From contig JAAXHD010000305.1 of NCBI GenBank assembly GCA_012271015.1, positions 9,398 to 47,879 on the forward strand: DNA of 38,482 nt. The letters are read 5' to 3'. Position 1 is the stretch's first letter; each line of letters starts with the position of its first letter. The notes beneath the pieces were generated by a model that saw nothing but the letters and a program-made list of their open reading frames with translations, was not told where the DNA came from and made no database searches. The translations under genes were made by a program, and so were the position numbers. This stretch comes from Candidatus Poribacteria bacterium (GTDB taxonomy: Bacteria > Poribacteria > WGA-4E > WGA-3G). Positions 23,284-32,688 of the stretch are shown here, piece by piece.

Positions 23284-24573
23284 ATGAACCACATCGTCTC
23301 TATCGGAACCAGCCATCATGTCGCACCCATTGAAATTAGGGAAAGGTTGGCATTTTCCGAAGAACAACTCATTGAATCCCATCAGTCCTTGCGTGAATTG
23401 GACCAGGTTCAAGAGGCAGTAATCCTCTCTACCTGTAATCGGGTAGAAGTCTATGCAGTCCTGAATTCAGTACGGACTGCCGAAACAGCTGTCAAGATCC
23501 TGGCTGAATTCCTCTCCCGGTGCCATCAAATTGATATGGAATCGCTGAAGAAATGGACGTATCTCCATCATAACCTGGAGACAATCCAGCACCTTTTCAG
23601 AGTGACATCAAGCCTTGATTCCATGATCGTCGGTGAGTCCCAAATACTGGGTCAAGTCAAAGATGCCTACGACACTTCACGCTCGGTAGGTAGCACGGGA
23701 CCTATTCTCAATCGTCTTTTCGCCAAAGCCTTCAGCGTTGGCAAACGCATCCGATCCGAAACGACAATCACCACCGGTGCCGTCTCTATTAGTTACGCCG
23801 CTGTTGAACTCGCTAAAAAGATTTTCAATACACTCGAAGGCAAAACTGTTGCGATCATCGGGGCAGGAGAGATGAGCGAACTCACAGCAAAGCATCTCGT
23901 TGCAAATGGTGTCTCCAATGTGATCGTCGCCAATCGGACTTATGAGCGGGCAGTTAAAGTCGCAGAGAAGTTTGATGGAACACCTCTCGCTTACGATAGC
24001 GATCTCAGTTTCCTTATTGATGCCGATATTGTTATTAGTTCTACTAACGCTCCCGATTACCTCATCAAGCGACAACCCCTCGTCAACATCATGCGGAAAC
24101 GGAAACACCGATATATGTTTCTCATTGATATCGCTGTTCCACGCGACATCGAGCCGGAGGTAGGCAAACTTGACTCGGCGTTCCTCTACAATATAGATGA
24201 TCTCGAAGTCGTCGTCGCCTCAAACCTCAAAGACCGGCAGCATGAGGCAATCCGTGCAGAGCAGATTGTCTCTGAAGAAGCCAAACGGTTCTACGACCAA
24301 TTGCAAATCTTTCAGGTCAATCCCACGATTAAAGCACTGCATCAGCAGTTTCAACAGATAGCCGACACCGAATTGCAAGCGTGTTTCTACAAAACAACAT
24401 TCTCCGACCAGCAAGAGAAAGCCATCGCCTCTATGACGCAGGCAATCGTCAAAAAACTGCTCCATCATCCAATGCAGAACCTACGCTGCGCTGTCAATGA
24501 CGGCGATGCCGATCATGGGCAATACGTTCAGGCACTACAGGAATTGTTCGCTTTAGACGTTAACGATGAATAA
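23284..24573 (+). CDS. hemA: Glutamyl-tRNA reductase
   Basis: The 429-residue enzyme reduces glutamyl-tRNA(Glu) with NADPH to glutamate-1-semialdehyde, the entry of the C5 pathway. It has the canonical N-terminus MNHIVSIGTSHHVAPIEIRE, catalytic Cys51 in LSTCNRVEVYA, SSLDSMIVGESQILGQVKDA, the NADPH-binding GAGEMSELTAKHL and a C-terminal dimerisation helix region. The AAGGA before the ATG abuts the start codon, so the ribosome site is poorly spaced. That may keep expression low or indicate regulation, but the N-terminus is well conserved and the start is secure. hemC follows 5 nt downstream. Confidence 0.97.
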   Translation: MNHIVSIGTSHHVAPIEIRERLAFSEEQLIESHQSLRELDQVQEAVILSTCNRVEVYAVLNSVRTAETAVKILAEFLSRCHQIDMESLKKWTYLHHNLETIQHLFRVTSSLDSMIVGESQILGQVKDAYDTSRSVGSTGPILNRLFAKAFSVGKRIRSETTITTGAVSISYAAVELAKKIFNTLEGKTVAIIGAGEMSELTAKHLVANGVSNVIVANRTYERAVKVAEKFDGTPLAYDSDLSFLIDADIVISSTNAPDYLIKRQPLVNIMRKRKHRYMFLIDIAVPRDIEPEVGKLDSAFLYNIDDLEVVVASNLKDRQHEAIRAEQIVSEEAKRFYDQLQIFQVNPTIKALHQQFQQIADTELQACFYKTTFSDQQEKAIASMTQAIVKKLLHHPMQNLRCAVNDGDADHGQYVQALQELFALDVNDE

Positions 24574-24578
24574 AAAAA

Positions 24579-25484
24579 ATGCACAACTCGCTTGTAATCG
24601 GCACACGTGGCAGTCAACTCGCACTCTGGCAGGCAGAATTCATCAAACATCAATTGGAACGCCATTTCCCTACCTTGGAAGTCTCCCTTAAGACCATCAA
24701 AACCACCGGTGATGCGATTCAAAACCGCTCGTTAGTTGGACTGGGTAAGGGTATTTTTACCAAAGAGATAGAAAACGCCCTTTTGGCCGGCGACATCGAC
24801 CTCGCTGTCCACAGTTTGAAAGACCTCCCGACGGCATTGCCAGAAGGACTTTGTATTGCCGCTATCCCAGCGCGAGAAGACCCGCGCGATGTGCTGATCA
24901 CAGACACAGGATCGCCTTTAGAAGATTTGCCGGAAGGCGCGAAAATCGGCACCACAAGTCCACGCCGAAAAGCGCAACTCCTCTATATCCGTCCAGATCT
25001 GCAAATCGTTAATGTTCGAGGCAACATTGATACGCGGTTGCGTAAACTTCATGAAACCGACCTCGACGGAATCATCCTCGCCGCCGCAGGCATCAAACGT
25101 CTCCTCGAACCAAAAATCATCACACAATTTTTTGATACGGAACAGATGGTACCAGCAGTTGGACAGGGTGCACTCGCGATTGAAGTGCGGGAAGGAGACG
25201 ATAGGACCGAAAAATTGCTTATGCCTCTGAACGATGCCTCAGCAACGGCAGAAATCACAGCGGAAAGGGCTGTATTGGAACGCCTCGGTGGCGGATGCCA
25301 AGTGCCGATTGGCGCGCATGCGAAACACGTCGATGGTGAACTCTGGCTCACCGGTGCGGTTTGCCATCCAGACGGCACGCGACGCATTGTAGAGAGCAGT
25401 ACCGGAACACCAGAGACGGCACAACACTTGGGAAGCGTTGTTGCCGAAAAACTCAGAAATAGCGGAGCCACTGAACTGATATAG
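24579..25484 (+). CDS. hemC: Hydroxymethylbilane synthase (porphobilinogen deaminase)
   Basis: The 301-residue cytoplasmic enzyme polymerises four porphobilinogens to hydroxymethylbilane. Signatures are VIGTRGSQLALWQAEFIKHQ, a catalytic Asp in DLAVHSLKDLPT, TTSPRRKAQLL, VRGNIDTRLRKL and the dipyrromethane cofactor cysteine in LGGGCQVPIGAHA. It starts 5 nt after hemA behind an A-run, without a clear ribosome-binding site, so translation is probably coupled to hemA. Confidence 0.97.
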   Translation: MHNSLVIGTRGSQLALWQAEFIKHQLERHFPTLEVSLKTIKTTGDAIQNRSLVGLGKGIFTKEIENALLAGDIDLAVHSLKDLPTALPEGLCIAAIPAREDPRDVLITDTGSPLEDLPEGAKIGTTSPRRKAQLLYIRPDLQIVNVRGNIDTRLRKLHETDLDGIILAAAGIKRLLEPKIITQFFDTEQMVPAVGQGALAIEVREGDDRTEKLLMPLNDASATAEITAERAVLERLGGGCQVPIGAHAKHVDGELWLTGAVCHPDGTRRIVESSTGTPETAQHLGSVVAEKLRNSGATELI

Positions 25485-25562
25485 CCCGGTTGCTTATTAG
25501 GAAACCGTGTCTCAAAAGGTATCATCGAAAACTTAGCCCGTAATGAAATGGAGGGCGGATCT

Positions 25563-27128
25563 ATGAAAAGACGCGCGAATACTCAGACCCGCTTCACCAA
25601 ACCGCAAGGAAAAATTAAAAATCAGAAACCGCCCACAGGCATTGTTTACATTGTAGGGGCGGGGCCCGGCGATAGAAAACTCATCACACTCAAAGGTATG
25701 GAGTGTCTTCAGCGCGCCGATGTTGTCATTTATGATCTGTTGCTAAACGATGCCCTGTTGGAACATTGCCCGGCACACACGGAAAAAATCCAAGCACCCG
25801 ACCCCAGAATCCGAACGACACGTCAAGATGAACTCAATCATTTGCTAATTGAACACGCCAAAGCTGGTAAAATTGTTGTTCGCCTCAAAGGCGGTGATCC
25901 GTATATTTTTGGACGCGGCGGCGAAGAAGCAGTTGCGCTCACGGAAGCCGGTATTCCATTTGAAGTCGTTCCGGGTATCACGTCTGCGATTGCAGCATCT
26001 GCGTACGCAGGCATTCCGGTCACACATCGCGACTATGCCTCATCGGTCGCTTTTGTCACAGGGCATTCTGCGGCACTACATCCGGATTCAAACATCAATT
26101 GGGCACAACTCTCCACAGCCGTCGATACGCTCGTTGTCTACATGGGGGTTGCCCACCTCCGTCAGATTGTAGAGCGGTTGACAGCGCACGGTAGAGATCC
26201 GCAAACCCCTGTCAGCTTAGTCCGCGTCGGAACAACACCGCGACAGCACGTCGTCCAAGGAAGCCTTACCGATATTGTGCAAAAAGTAGAGGAGACTCAA
26301 CTCAAAAGCCCCGCGATTATCGTTGTTGGAGAGGTAAATCGGCTACGCGAGCAACTCCGATGGTTTGATACCAAGCCCCTTTTCGGCAAACGGATACTTG
26401 TCACACGCGCCCGTGCACAGGCAAGCGATTTTGCAGATCTCTTAGCAGCAAATGGCGCAGAGGTCCTCCAATTCCCTACAATCAAGATCCAACCTATTGA
26501 AGGTGTGAATATACCTTCCCCTCACGCATACGATTGGGTTATTTTCACGAGTGTCAACGCCGTTGAGATCTTCTATGAACGTCTACGGGGGAGCGGAAAG
26601 GATGTCCGCGCTTTGGGTGGGAGCAGTATCGGCGCATTTGGGGTGAAAACAGTGGAAGCTCTAAACCGTATCGGTATCCATCCCGATTTCGTTCCTTCTC
26701 ACTCGCGCGGAAGTGCAATCGCTACTGAAATAGGCGACGTGAGTGGGAAGAAAATTCTCTTGCCACGTGCGAAAATCGCCACTGCCGATCTGCCCAATGA
26801 TTTGCGTGAGAAAGGGGCGCAGGTCGATGATGTCCCTCTCTACGACACCCTCAAAGTGGCGAACGATGGCGATAAAAGGCGAGACGAAATCGAAGCAGAC
26901 CTTCTGAAGGGCAGCATCGACTTTGTCACGTTTACCAGTTCCTCAACGGTTACGAATTTCTTGGAGATGTTTCCCGCACACGCACCCACAGCGTTACTTG
27001 CGAATGTCAAGGTCGCCGTGATCGGTCCCACAACACAGAAAACAGCACTGGTGCGTGATGTACGGGTTGATGTGGTTGCGAAGGAGGCATCCGTCGAGAG
27101 TCTTGTAGAAGCAATTGTCGAAGCATAA
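25563..27128 (+). CDS. cobA-hemD: Uroporphyrinogen-III C-methyltransferase / uroporphyrinogen-III synthase fusion
   Basis: The protein of about 521 residues fuses two enzymes. The N-terminal part (about 20-265) is SUMT/CobA, using S-adenosylmethionine to make precorrin-2. It has [53 protein letters not shown] and [11 protein letters not shown]. The C-terminal part (about 275-515) is HemD, with [20 protein letters not shown] and [12 protein letters not shown], which closes hydroxymethylbilane to uroporphyrinogen III. The ATG at 25563 is preferred over 25548, since GGAGGG lies between them with 7-nt spacing. The fusion gives direct transfer from HemC product toward siroheme or cobalamin; the dehydrogenase for the next step is at 21013. 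Confidence 0.95.
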   Translation: MKRRANTQTRFTKPQGKIKNQKPPTGIVYIVGAGPGDRKLITLKGMECLQRADVVIYDLLLNDALLEHCPAHTEKIQAPDPRIRTTRQDELNHLLIEHAKAGKIVVRLKGGDPYIFGRGGEEAVALTEAGIPFEVVPGITSAIAASAYAGIPVTHRDYASSVAFVTGHSAALHPDSNINWAQLSTAVDTLVVYMGVAHLRQIVERLTAHGRDPQTPVSLVRVGTTPRQHVVQGSLTDIVQKVEETQLKSPAIIVVGEVNRLREQLRWFDTKPLFGKRILVTRARAQASDFADLLAANGAEVLQFPTIKIQPIEGVNIPSPHAYDWVIFTSVNAVEIFYERLRGSGKDVRALGGSSIGAFGVKTVEALNRIGIHPDFVPSHSRGSAIATEIGDVSGKKILLPRAKIATADLPNDLREKGAQVDDVPLYDTLKVANDGDKRRDEIEADLLKGSIDFVTFTSSSTVTNFLEMFPAHAPTALLANVKVAVIGPTTQKTALVRDVRVDVVAKEASVESLVEAIVEA

Positions 27129-27153
27129 ATGCCCTAACCTGTTCGGGAATTAT

Positions 27154-27183
27154 TTGACAAACCCAACGAAAGTTCTGTAAAAT
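27154..27183 (+). promoter_or_regulatory. Sigma-70-type promoter for the 27308 gene
   Basis: TTGACA (27154-27159), an 18-bp spacer and TAAAAT (27178-27183). It lies 124 nt before the ATG, leaving an untranslated leader of roughly 115 nt in which I see no clear structure. Confidence 0.65.
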
Positions 27184-27307
27184 TATGATAGATTCTACAC
27201 TACCTATACACTATGAGGAAGGTCAGGGTCAAAGACCTTTTCCACAAACCACTGAAATGTCCACGCATTTCTATAACTCACCATACAAATAAGGAGATTA
27301 CGCAATT

Positions 27308-28057
27308 ATGAAGAAAGGTCAAATTTTCTGCTATAGTGCGCTCGTTTGTTTACTCATGTTCAGCGTTGTCTGTATAGCAAACGCCGCAGACGAATCCTTC
27401 GGGGATCCCTTCGAGAAGGGGAAATTGCAAAATCCGAATTGGAAATGGCAAAACGAACCCCCAGATTGGGATGTCGGTGAAACCCGAGAGGATTACCTGT
27501 ATATTGACAGTGAAGTCAATCGAAACATCTGGGCAACGGATGAATCCCACTTTCTGTATCAGGAAACAGATGCCGAAATGTTTGATGTCGAGACCCATTT
27601 CTTTTCCAAGTGGGATACCGATTCCGGTGTGAATGGACTTCTCGTCAAAAGCCCGAAGGACGATAACTGGGTCACCATTAAATTCTGGTCGCGTGATGCG
27701 GGGGCGAAAGGGCAACTCCAGTTCCAAACCAAGGAGGCGGGTGTACCTGGTGGGCCGCCCGATCCACCGTGGCGTCCGGACTTTGGTGATACGGAATTGT
27801 TTCTCAGACTCAAGAAAGAGAAAAATACTTACACGGCGTGGTATAAAATGAACGCAAATGACGACTGGACAGATTTCGGCGCAGGCGACTTTAAGATGTC
27901 GCCACCGCTGTGGCTCGGAATTTATGCCGGTGTCGCTTCAGGGGTCGGTTCCTTAGAGGTGGAATACGAGTATTTTCAGGACAATGTGACCCCCTGGGGT
28001 GTTGAACCTGAAGGTAAGATGACAACAACGTGGGGCATCCTGAAGTCACGCTATTAG
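27308..28057 (+). CDS. Secreted DUF1349/concanavalin-like jelly-roll protein
   Basis: The 249-residue protein has a clear Sec signal (YSALVCLLMFSVVCIANAA, cleavage near ANAADE). The rest resembles the DUF1349 or beta-xylosidase C-terminal concanavalin-like sandwich: NPNWKWQNEPPDWDVG near the start, LYQETDAEMFDVETHFF, NGLLVKSPKDDNWVTIKFW, LFLRLKKEKNTYTAWYKMN and PLWLGIYAGVASG. Such domains bind or accompany glycan-active proteins outside the cell. A good promoter precedes it, and it appears to be transcribed alone. It ends GKMTTTWGILKSRY, sharing the C-terminal motif of the two Kelch proteins. Carbohydrate binding is inferred from the fold only. Confidence 0.8.
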   Translation: MKKGQIFCYSALVCLLMFSVVCIANAADESFGDPFEKGKLQNPNWKWQNEPPDWDVGETREDYLYIDSEVNRNIWATDESHFLYQETDAEMFDVETHFFSKWDTDSGVNGLLVKSPKDDNWVTIKFWSRDAGAKGQLQFQTKEAGVPGGPPDPPWRPDFGDTELFLRLKKEKNTYTAWYKMNANDDWTDFGAGDFKMSPPLWLGIYAGVASGVGSLEVEYEYFQDNVTPWGVEPEGKMTTTWGILKSRY

Positions 28058-28077
28058 CATTACCGCCAGGATTATTT

Positions 28078-28104
28078 TAGGGGTAGGTCTTGTATCTACC
28101 CCTA
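28078..28104. terminator. Hairpin between convergent genes
   Basis: TAGGGGTAG (28078-28086) and CTACCCCTA (28096-28104) form a 9-bp stem with a 9-nt loop. It lies between the ends of the secreted-protein gene and the minus-strand transporter gene. Neither side has a T-run, so termination is probable only from position. Confidence 0.4.
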
Positions 28105-28120
28105 CCCATCCGTGAACATT

Positions 28121-29617
28121 CTACCCAAAGATCGGGAAAACATAAGGCACAAGCACTTTCTGATAGACGGTGATCGTTCCGAAGATCGAATAGTACCCTG
28201 CACACAACACGAGTCCAATCTGCTTCCACAACGGTGCTTGTATCTCTGGTGGCAAGAATTTCCGGTTCACATAGAGCGTATGTAACGCTGAAAATACAAG
28301 TAGATACCCGCCAATCGTTGCCGATACCAAAATCATAAAGAACGGTTTCGCGAGATACATCGCGATGATACCCCAGACGATATAGACAGCGAGTATTGGA
28401 TAGTAAATCCATTTTGCGCTGTGTTCACCCATGTTTCGTGCGCGCCTCACGCCGGTCCAAATAATATCGGTGAAACCTCGTGGCACACCGTCCACACCAC
28501 CGAGCTGCGTCGAGAACAGCACCCAGAAACCGCAGAGCAGTGTGAGATACCACATAATTCTACCGCCTTTTTCTGCAAGTCCGTCCGCTTGCATTGCCGC
28601 TGCCGACCACTGTTCCATCTCCTGTCCCTGAGGCACATACGCCAAGGTCAGCATTGCGGGCAACGCAATACCGATGAAACACCCGATCATCCAAATATAA
28701 TACTGTTCAAACTTGACATATTTCCACCACTCCTTGAACCGTTGGAGGTTCTCAGGTGTGATCCGAAACACTTTGCCCCAGTGTGAAAGCGTCACGTGTT
28801 GTCCACCAATCATGGAGGGAATCGCCCCGACGAGACTGCTCATGCCCCATCCTTTATCACGGACGTAATGGGTGATACCAACATTCCCTAAGCCGCCGCT
28901 GCCAGCATACGCCGCGAACGCACCCACCAACAACCAATTCACTTGCCCATCTGCTCCTGGGGTAGGAAGCGCCCCGAAACTAAAGAAGCCTTTGATGACA
29001 CTCCACCACACTCTTGGGGGCACCATAAACAGATCAACGATGACAAGGTAGCCGATAATCCAAATCACCATAAAAAGTGACACCTTCTCAAGCGAGTTGT
29101 AAATCTTCCCGCCGAAGAGCACAATCCCCAGACAGGAGAAAAAGATGAGATATGCGAACACGCGGACTGTCCCGCCATCTGCCTCCTGCGGCATATAGCC
29201 GAGCCATGCGGCAGCGAGTGCTGTCGCCGCCGTCATTGCCCAACCGGGCCAAATCCCGAAAAAGTTTATACCCGAATAGAAAGACATCCAGAAAGGTGCA
29301 CCGGGTTTACAGCGCATATAACCGCTCATCATCGGCTCACCGGTATAGAGCGTATAGCGGATCGCCTCTGTGTTCAGGATCACTTGAAGTAGGATAGCGA
29401 TTGTTGCGATCCAGAGCAACCTACCGCCGTATTGCGCAGTAATCGCAGGACCCAGTAGCCATTCACCACTCCCAATTGAACCGCCTAACGCAATGATACC
29501 GGGACCCAAGATATTCCGAAATGCTTTCCCAAATTGATATGGGGGCGGTGCTGGTAAATCGTCAACCTCCCAATCAGGAAGCGTACCGCCTGATACAGTT
29601 TCTTTGGTTTCTGCCAT
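28121..29617 (-). CDS. Nramp-related membrane transporter
   Basis: The protein of about 498 residues has 11 or so hydrophobic helices. The first helix region, ILGPGIIALGGSIGSGEW, aligns with Nramp divalent-metal transporters (LGPG...DPGN). The metal-binding DPGN is GSGE here, so Mn/Fe transport of the classic type is doubtful. The helix-6 MPHN-like site is also not recognisable (GGLGNVGITHYV). The start ATG at 29617 is chosen because AAGGAAAG precedes it and the protein begins MAETKETVSGG; the in-frame extension to 29779 has no signal. Related proteins in uncultivated phyla are annotated simply as Nramp-family. The dehydrogenase gene lies 149 nt upstream on the same strand. Confidence 0.82.
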   Translation of the reverse strand: MAETKETVSGGTLPDWEVDDLPAPPPYQFGKAFRNILGPGIIALGGSIGSGEWLLGPAITAQYGGRLLWIATIAILLQVILNTEAIRYTLYTGEPMMSGYMRCKPGAPFWMSFYSGINFFGIWPGWAMTAATALAAAWLGYMPQEADGGTVRVFAYLIFFSCLGIVLFGGKIYNSLEKVSLFMVIWIIGYLVIVDLFMVPPRVWWSVIKGFFSFGALPTPGADGQVNWLLVGAFAAYAGSGGLGNVGITHYVRDKGWGMSSLVGAIPSMIGGQHVTLSHWGKVFRITPENLQRFKEWWKYVKFEQYYIWMIGCFIGIALPAMLTLAYVPQGQEMEQWSAAAMQADGLAEKGGRIMWYLTLLCGFWVLFSTQLGGVDGVPRGFTDIIWTGVRRARNMGEHSAKWIYYPILAVYIVWGIIAMYLAKPFFMILVSATIGGYLLVFSALHTLYVNRKFLPPEIQAPLWKQIGLVLCAGYYSIFGTITVYQKVLVPYVFPIFG

Positions 29618-29766
29618 TTTTTTAACTTTCCTTGCGGGTAAGTAACGGTGTTTGTCATTTGACAGTTTTCGTGTTAGCGTCGCCTGCGCCGGTGTTGCAG
29701 GCTGCTCATTGCGGATCACTGATCGCTCCTTACGGATTGAGGTATTGACCCGCTTCTGTCCTGCTG

Positions 29767-30795
29767 CTACCACTCCCAACAGATGGGAATGTCTAACTTC
29801 TCAGCAATGCCAGCGAGACCGCGTAAATGGTCCACGTGGATCGGAATGCCGCTCTCAAGGTAATTATCGTAGTTATTCCACTCAATTTCGCCGGGGAGAT
29901 ATGCTTGCCCCACGCCTTCTGCTGTCTTTGAGGCGTGAATCTTCCCGATACCGCGCTGGATTTCCTCAACGTAATCGTCGTAGTCCGTGAAACTCGCGAC
30001 ATCCATCGCGAAAAAGAAGTGTTCAGAGGGATCGCCTGCTTTATTACAAGCCATCAAGCCACCGCTTAAAGGACCCGCTAAGATGCCCATGATGAGTGCC
30101 AATCCGTACCCCCGTGGTCCCGCCGCAGGTGCGAGAAAACGTCCCTTCTCTGGATCGCTGGTAGGTTGCCCTGTCTCATCTATAAGCCACCCTTCGGGAA
30201 TCGGTTTGCCATACATCCGAAGCGTGCCTATTTTTCCCCATGCCGAAACGCCACACGCCATATCCAACACAATCGGATGTCCATCGCCGGTAGGCAAGGC
30301 GTAACTCATCGCGTTGTTGGCGACCACGGCTTCCGCGCCACCGGGTGCCACAATAGAGGCTCCCCCTGTGTTCGTCGTTGAAAATCCGACCATCTGGCTC
30401 GATGCCGCCATAATTGCGTAGCATGCCGCCGCCCCGAAATGACCAGCGTTGCGAACCCCTGCAGCAGCGATACCCGTTGTCTTTGCCTTCTCTATCGCCG
30501 TCTCCATTGCGAACGTGCTTGCCAGATGTCCCATTCCGTTATCTCCATCAACAACAGCGAAGCTCGGTCCTTCTGTTGCAATACGGAGCTCAGGTTGAGG
30601 GTTCATCTTCCCGTCAAGAACGAGGTTCAGATAACCCGGTAAAGCGCGGGTGCCGTGTGAATGCACACCTCGCAAATCGGTTAACACCTGATGCTTCGCG
30701 ATCGTCTCCCCGTCCTCCGAACGCAATCCCGCTTTTTCACAAAGTGTCCGAGCGAAATCGTGTAACTTCGCTGAATCTACCACAATCTCCTGCAT
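29767..30795 (-). CDS. Malate/L-lactate/ureidoglycolate dehydrogenase-family oxidoreductase (Ldh_2)
   Basis: The protein of about 342 residues belongs to the NAD(P)-dependent Ldh_2 family, distinct from classic Rossmann lactate dehydrogenases. Signatures are DLRGVHSHGTRALPGYL, VVDGDNGMGHLAS, GVRNAGHFGAAACYA, IVAPGGAEAVVANNAMSYAL and the C-terminal FAMDVASF with IPIHVDHLRGLA. Members reduce or oxidise 2-hydroxy acids such as malate, lactate, ureidoglycolate or sulfolactate; specificity is not readable here. The ATG at 30795 has GGAGG 7 nt upstream, and the longer open frame to 30921 has no site. It is divergent from the TPR operon. Confidence 0.9.
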   Translation of the reverse strand: MQEIVVDSAKLHDFARTLCEKAGLRSEDGETIAKHQVLTDLRGVHSHGTRALPGYLNLVLDGKMNPQPELRIATEGPSFAVVDGDNGMGHLASTFAMETAIEKAKTTGIAAAGVRNAGHFGAAACYAIMAASSQMVGFSTTNTGGASIVAPGGAEAVVANNAMSYALPTGDGHPIVLDMACGVSAWGKIGTLRMYGKPIPEGWLIDETGQPTSDPEKGRFLAPAAGPRGYGLALIMGILAGPLSGGLMACNKAGDPSEHFFFAMDVASFTDYDDYVEEIQRGIGKIHASKTAEGVGQAYLPGEIEWNNYDNYLESGIPIHVDHLRGLAGIAEKLDIPICWEW

Positions 30796-30969
30796 AACAT
30801 CGCCTCCAGTCATGAATTTACCGTCCATTTTAGCAGCGGAGCGGTTATGAATCAAGCACAATCCAATTTTCTCAGGGGTCCTGTCATTTCTTTTCAAAAC
30901 ATAGAATTTATTTTCAATCACCGCGTTCGGTACAAATACTCCCGACGCAGTGTGATAATTGTAAAGGAT

Positions 30970-30999
30970 TTGACACCTTCTTCACATCGGTGTTATAAT
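30970..30999 (+). promoter_or_regulatory. Near-consensus promoter for the TPR-ASPIC-ComEA operon
   Basis: TTGACA (30970-30975) and TATAAT (30994-30999) match consensus at both boxes with an 18-bp spacer, 45 nt before the TTG start at 31045. Confidence 0.82.
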
Positions 31000-31044
31000 T
31001 TGAACACAATCATAAGCCTTTAGTCATCAAGGAACGACTTCAAA

Positions 31045-32688
31045 TTGAAGAGACACCTAAGCAACACCCTTTACCTGTTCCTTGTCTTTTTCTTCCTCGT
31101 TTTCTTCGGTCTCGCGTGGAAGATTGTCGCACAAACACCCCAAGATCTTTACGGGCGCGGGATGCAAGCGGCACAGCGCGGACAATACACGCAGGCACTT
31201 CGGTATTTTCAGCACGCCATCCAACGCGATCCTGCGTCTGCCCAAGCCTACGCGGGACTCGGAACGGTTTACATTCAACGCAGTCAATTCGCTGAAGCGG
31301 AAGTCGCCCTCAAACAGGCATTGGCTATCACGCCGGGACTGCTACAAGCCGAAGCAAATCTTGCCTTGCTCTATACAAGAACCGAGCGTAATGACGAGGC
31401 AATTGACCTCTATCGAAAACTCAGCCAAACCCATCCAGACTCTCTCCAAATACAGATTGGACTCGCAACCACCTATCAGAAAGCCTCTCGGTTTGCCGAA
31501 GCCATAGAAGCCTACCACCAGACGCTTAACCTTTCACCGGAACTCGCGGAAGCGATGACGAATCTTGCTTCCTGTTACGAAGCAGTCAAACAACAGAAGC
31601 AAGCAATTCATTATTACGAATCGGCGTTAGCCTTGAATCCTGAACTTTCCATGGCAAACGGGAATTTAGGTGCCATCTATCAAAAACAGGGAGAACTTAA
31701 GAAAGCACGCCCCCTGTTAGAGAAGTCGATTCGCCTGAATCCTAATTTTACGGCGGCTTCCTATAGTCTGGGCTTAATCGCAACAAAGCAACGAGAATTT
31801 CAGCGAGCCGCTGGCTTATACCGACGTGTTATCGCACAACAACCCGACCATATCGGGGCGTACTATAACCTCGCGCAGGCACTGTTCCGACTAAAGCAGG
31901 TAGCGGAAGGCACGCGCGCTATGGAGACCTACCGTCGTTTAAACGCAATCGCTCAAGAGATTGACACCCGCGAGCGAGCGATTCTCCTTGAACCAAGCCA
32001 TCCTCGCAAACAGTACCAACTCGGACTCACCTACGAAAAACACGGAAAATTCGATAAGGCACTTGAGGCGTATCAGGCGGCAGTCAGGCTTCAGCCACAG
32101 TATGCTATGGCACACTATAAACTCGGTAAACTCTATTTTCGTGCGGGTAGGTTGAATGTAGCAGAAAAATCCTATCTTAGCGCGATTGCGATTGAGCCAG
32201 AGCAAGCCGCCCTGCACGCTGGATTGGGTGCAGTCTATTATCTGCAAGATCGGTTCGATGAAGCACTCGTTGAATACAAAGCGGCTCTCACGTATGACGC
32301 CGCATTAGTTCATGCCCACGTCGGTATCGCTGTCATCTACCACCGTCGCGGCGAATTTGAGGAAGCACTCGCCGCGTATCAGGCGGCTTTAAAGTTAGAC
32401 GCAGAGGCTCATTACGCCCTAAACGGATTGGCAAGGCTCTATCTTGAAGGTGACGCTACTTCAAAAAAAGAGACGCAAATTCAAGAAACCATCGGCTTGG
32501 CTGAAAAGGCTGTCCGTTTAGCACCTGTCCCGCAATACCTACAGACCCTTGCTTTAGCCTATTTTCAGGCAGGTGCCCATCAAAAAGCGTTGAAAGCGAT
32601 TCGGACCGCTATCGAAATGGAACCCGAAAACAATGCCTTCCGACAGACACTCGCAAAAATGAAAGAAGCAAATGAAAAGACGAAATAG
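31045..32688 (+). CDS. Membrane-anchored TPR-repeat protein
   Basis: The 547-residue protein starts with TTG; AAGGA lies about 12 nt upstream. It has an N-terminal hydrophobic segment (LYLFLVFFFLVFFGLAW) that is a signal anchor or signal peptide. The rest is about 13-14 tetratricopeptide repeats of the canonical 34-residue spacing, e.g. AQAYAGLGTVYIQRSQFAEA and AMAHYKLGKLYFRAGRLNVA. TPR solenoids mediate protein-protein contacts. The 3' end overlaps the ASPIC gene by 17 nt, so the two products probably work together in the periplasm. The exact role is unknown. Confidence 0.92.
   Translation: MKRHLSNTLYLFLVFFFLVFFGLAWKIVAQTPQDLYGRGMQAAQRGQYTQALRYFQHAIQRDPASAQAYAGLGTVYIQRSQFAEAEVALKQALAITPGLLQAEANLALLYTRTERNDEAIDLYRKLSQTHPDSLQIQIGLATTYQKASRFAEAIEAYHQTLNLSPELAEAMTNLASCYEAVKQQKQAIHYYESALALNPELSMANGNLGAIYQKQGELKKARPLLEKSIRLNPNFTAASYSLGLIATKQREFQRAAGLYRRVIAQQPDHIGAYYNLAQALFRLKQVAEGTRAMETYRRLNAIAQEIDTRERAILLEPSHPRKQYQLGLTYEKHGKFDKALEAYQAAVRLQPQYAMAHYKLGKLYFRAGRLNVAEKSYLSAIAIEPEQAALHAGLGAVYYLQDRFDEALVEYKAALTYDAALVHAHVGIAVIYHRRGEFEEALAAYQAALKLDAEAHYALNGLARLYLEGDATSKKETQIQETIGLAEKAVRLAPVPQYLQTLALAYFQAGAHQKALKAIRTAIEMEPENNAFRQTLAKMKEANEKTK

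Noticed and set aside
23151..23333. 60-codon frame upstream of hemA
   Set aside because: It overlaps the perfect promoter and runs into the hemA start; no ribosome-binding site.
28121..29779. Longer 552-codon version of the transporter gene
   Set aside because: The extra 54 residues are hydrophilic, show no family similarity and have no ribosome-binding site; the ATG at 29617 has AAGGAAAG.
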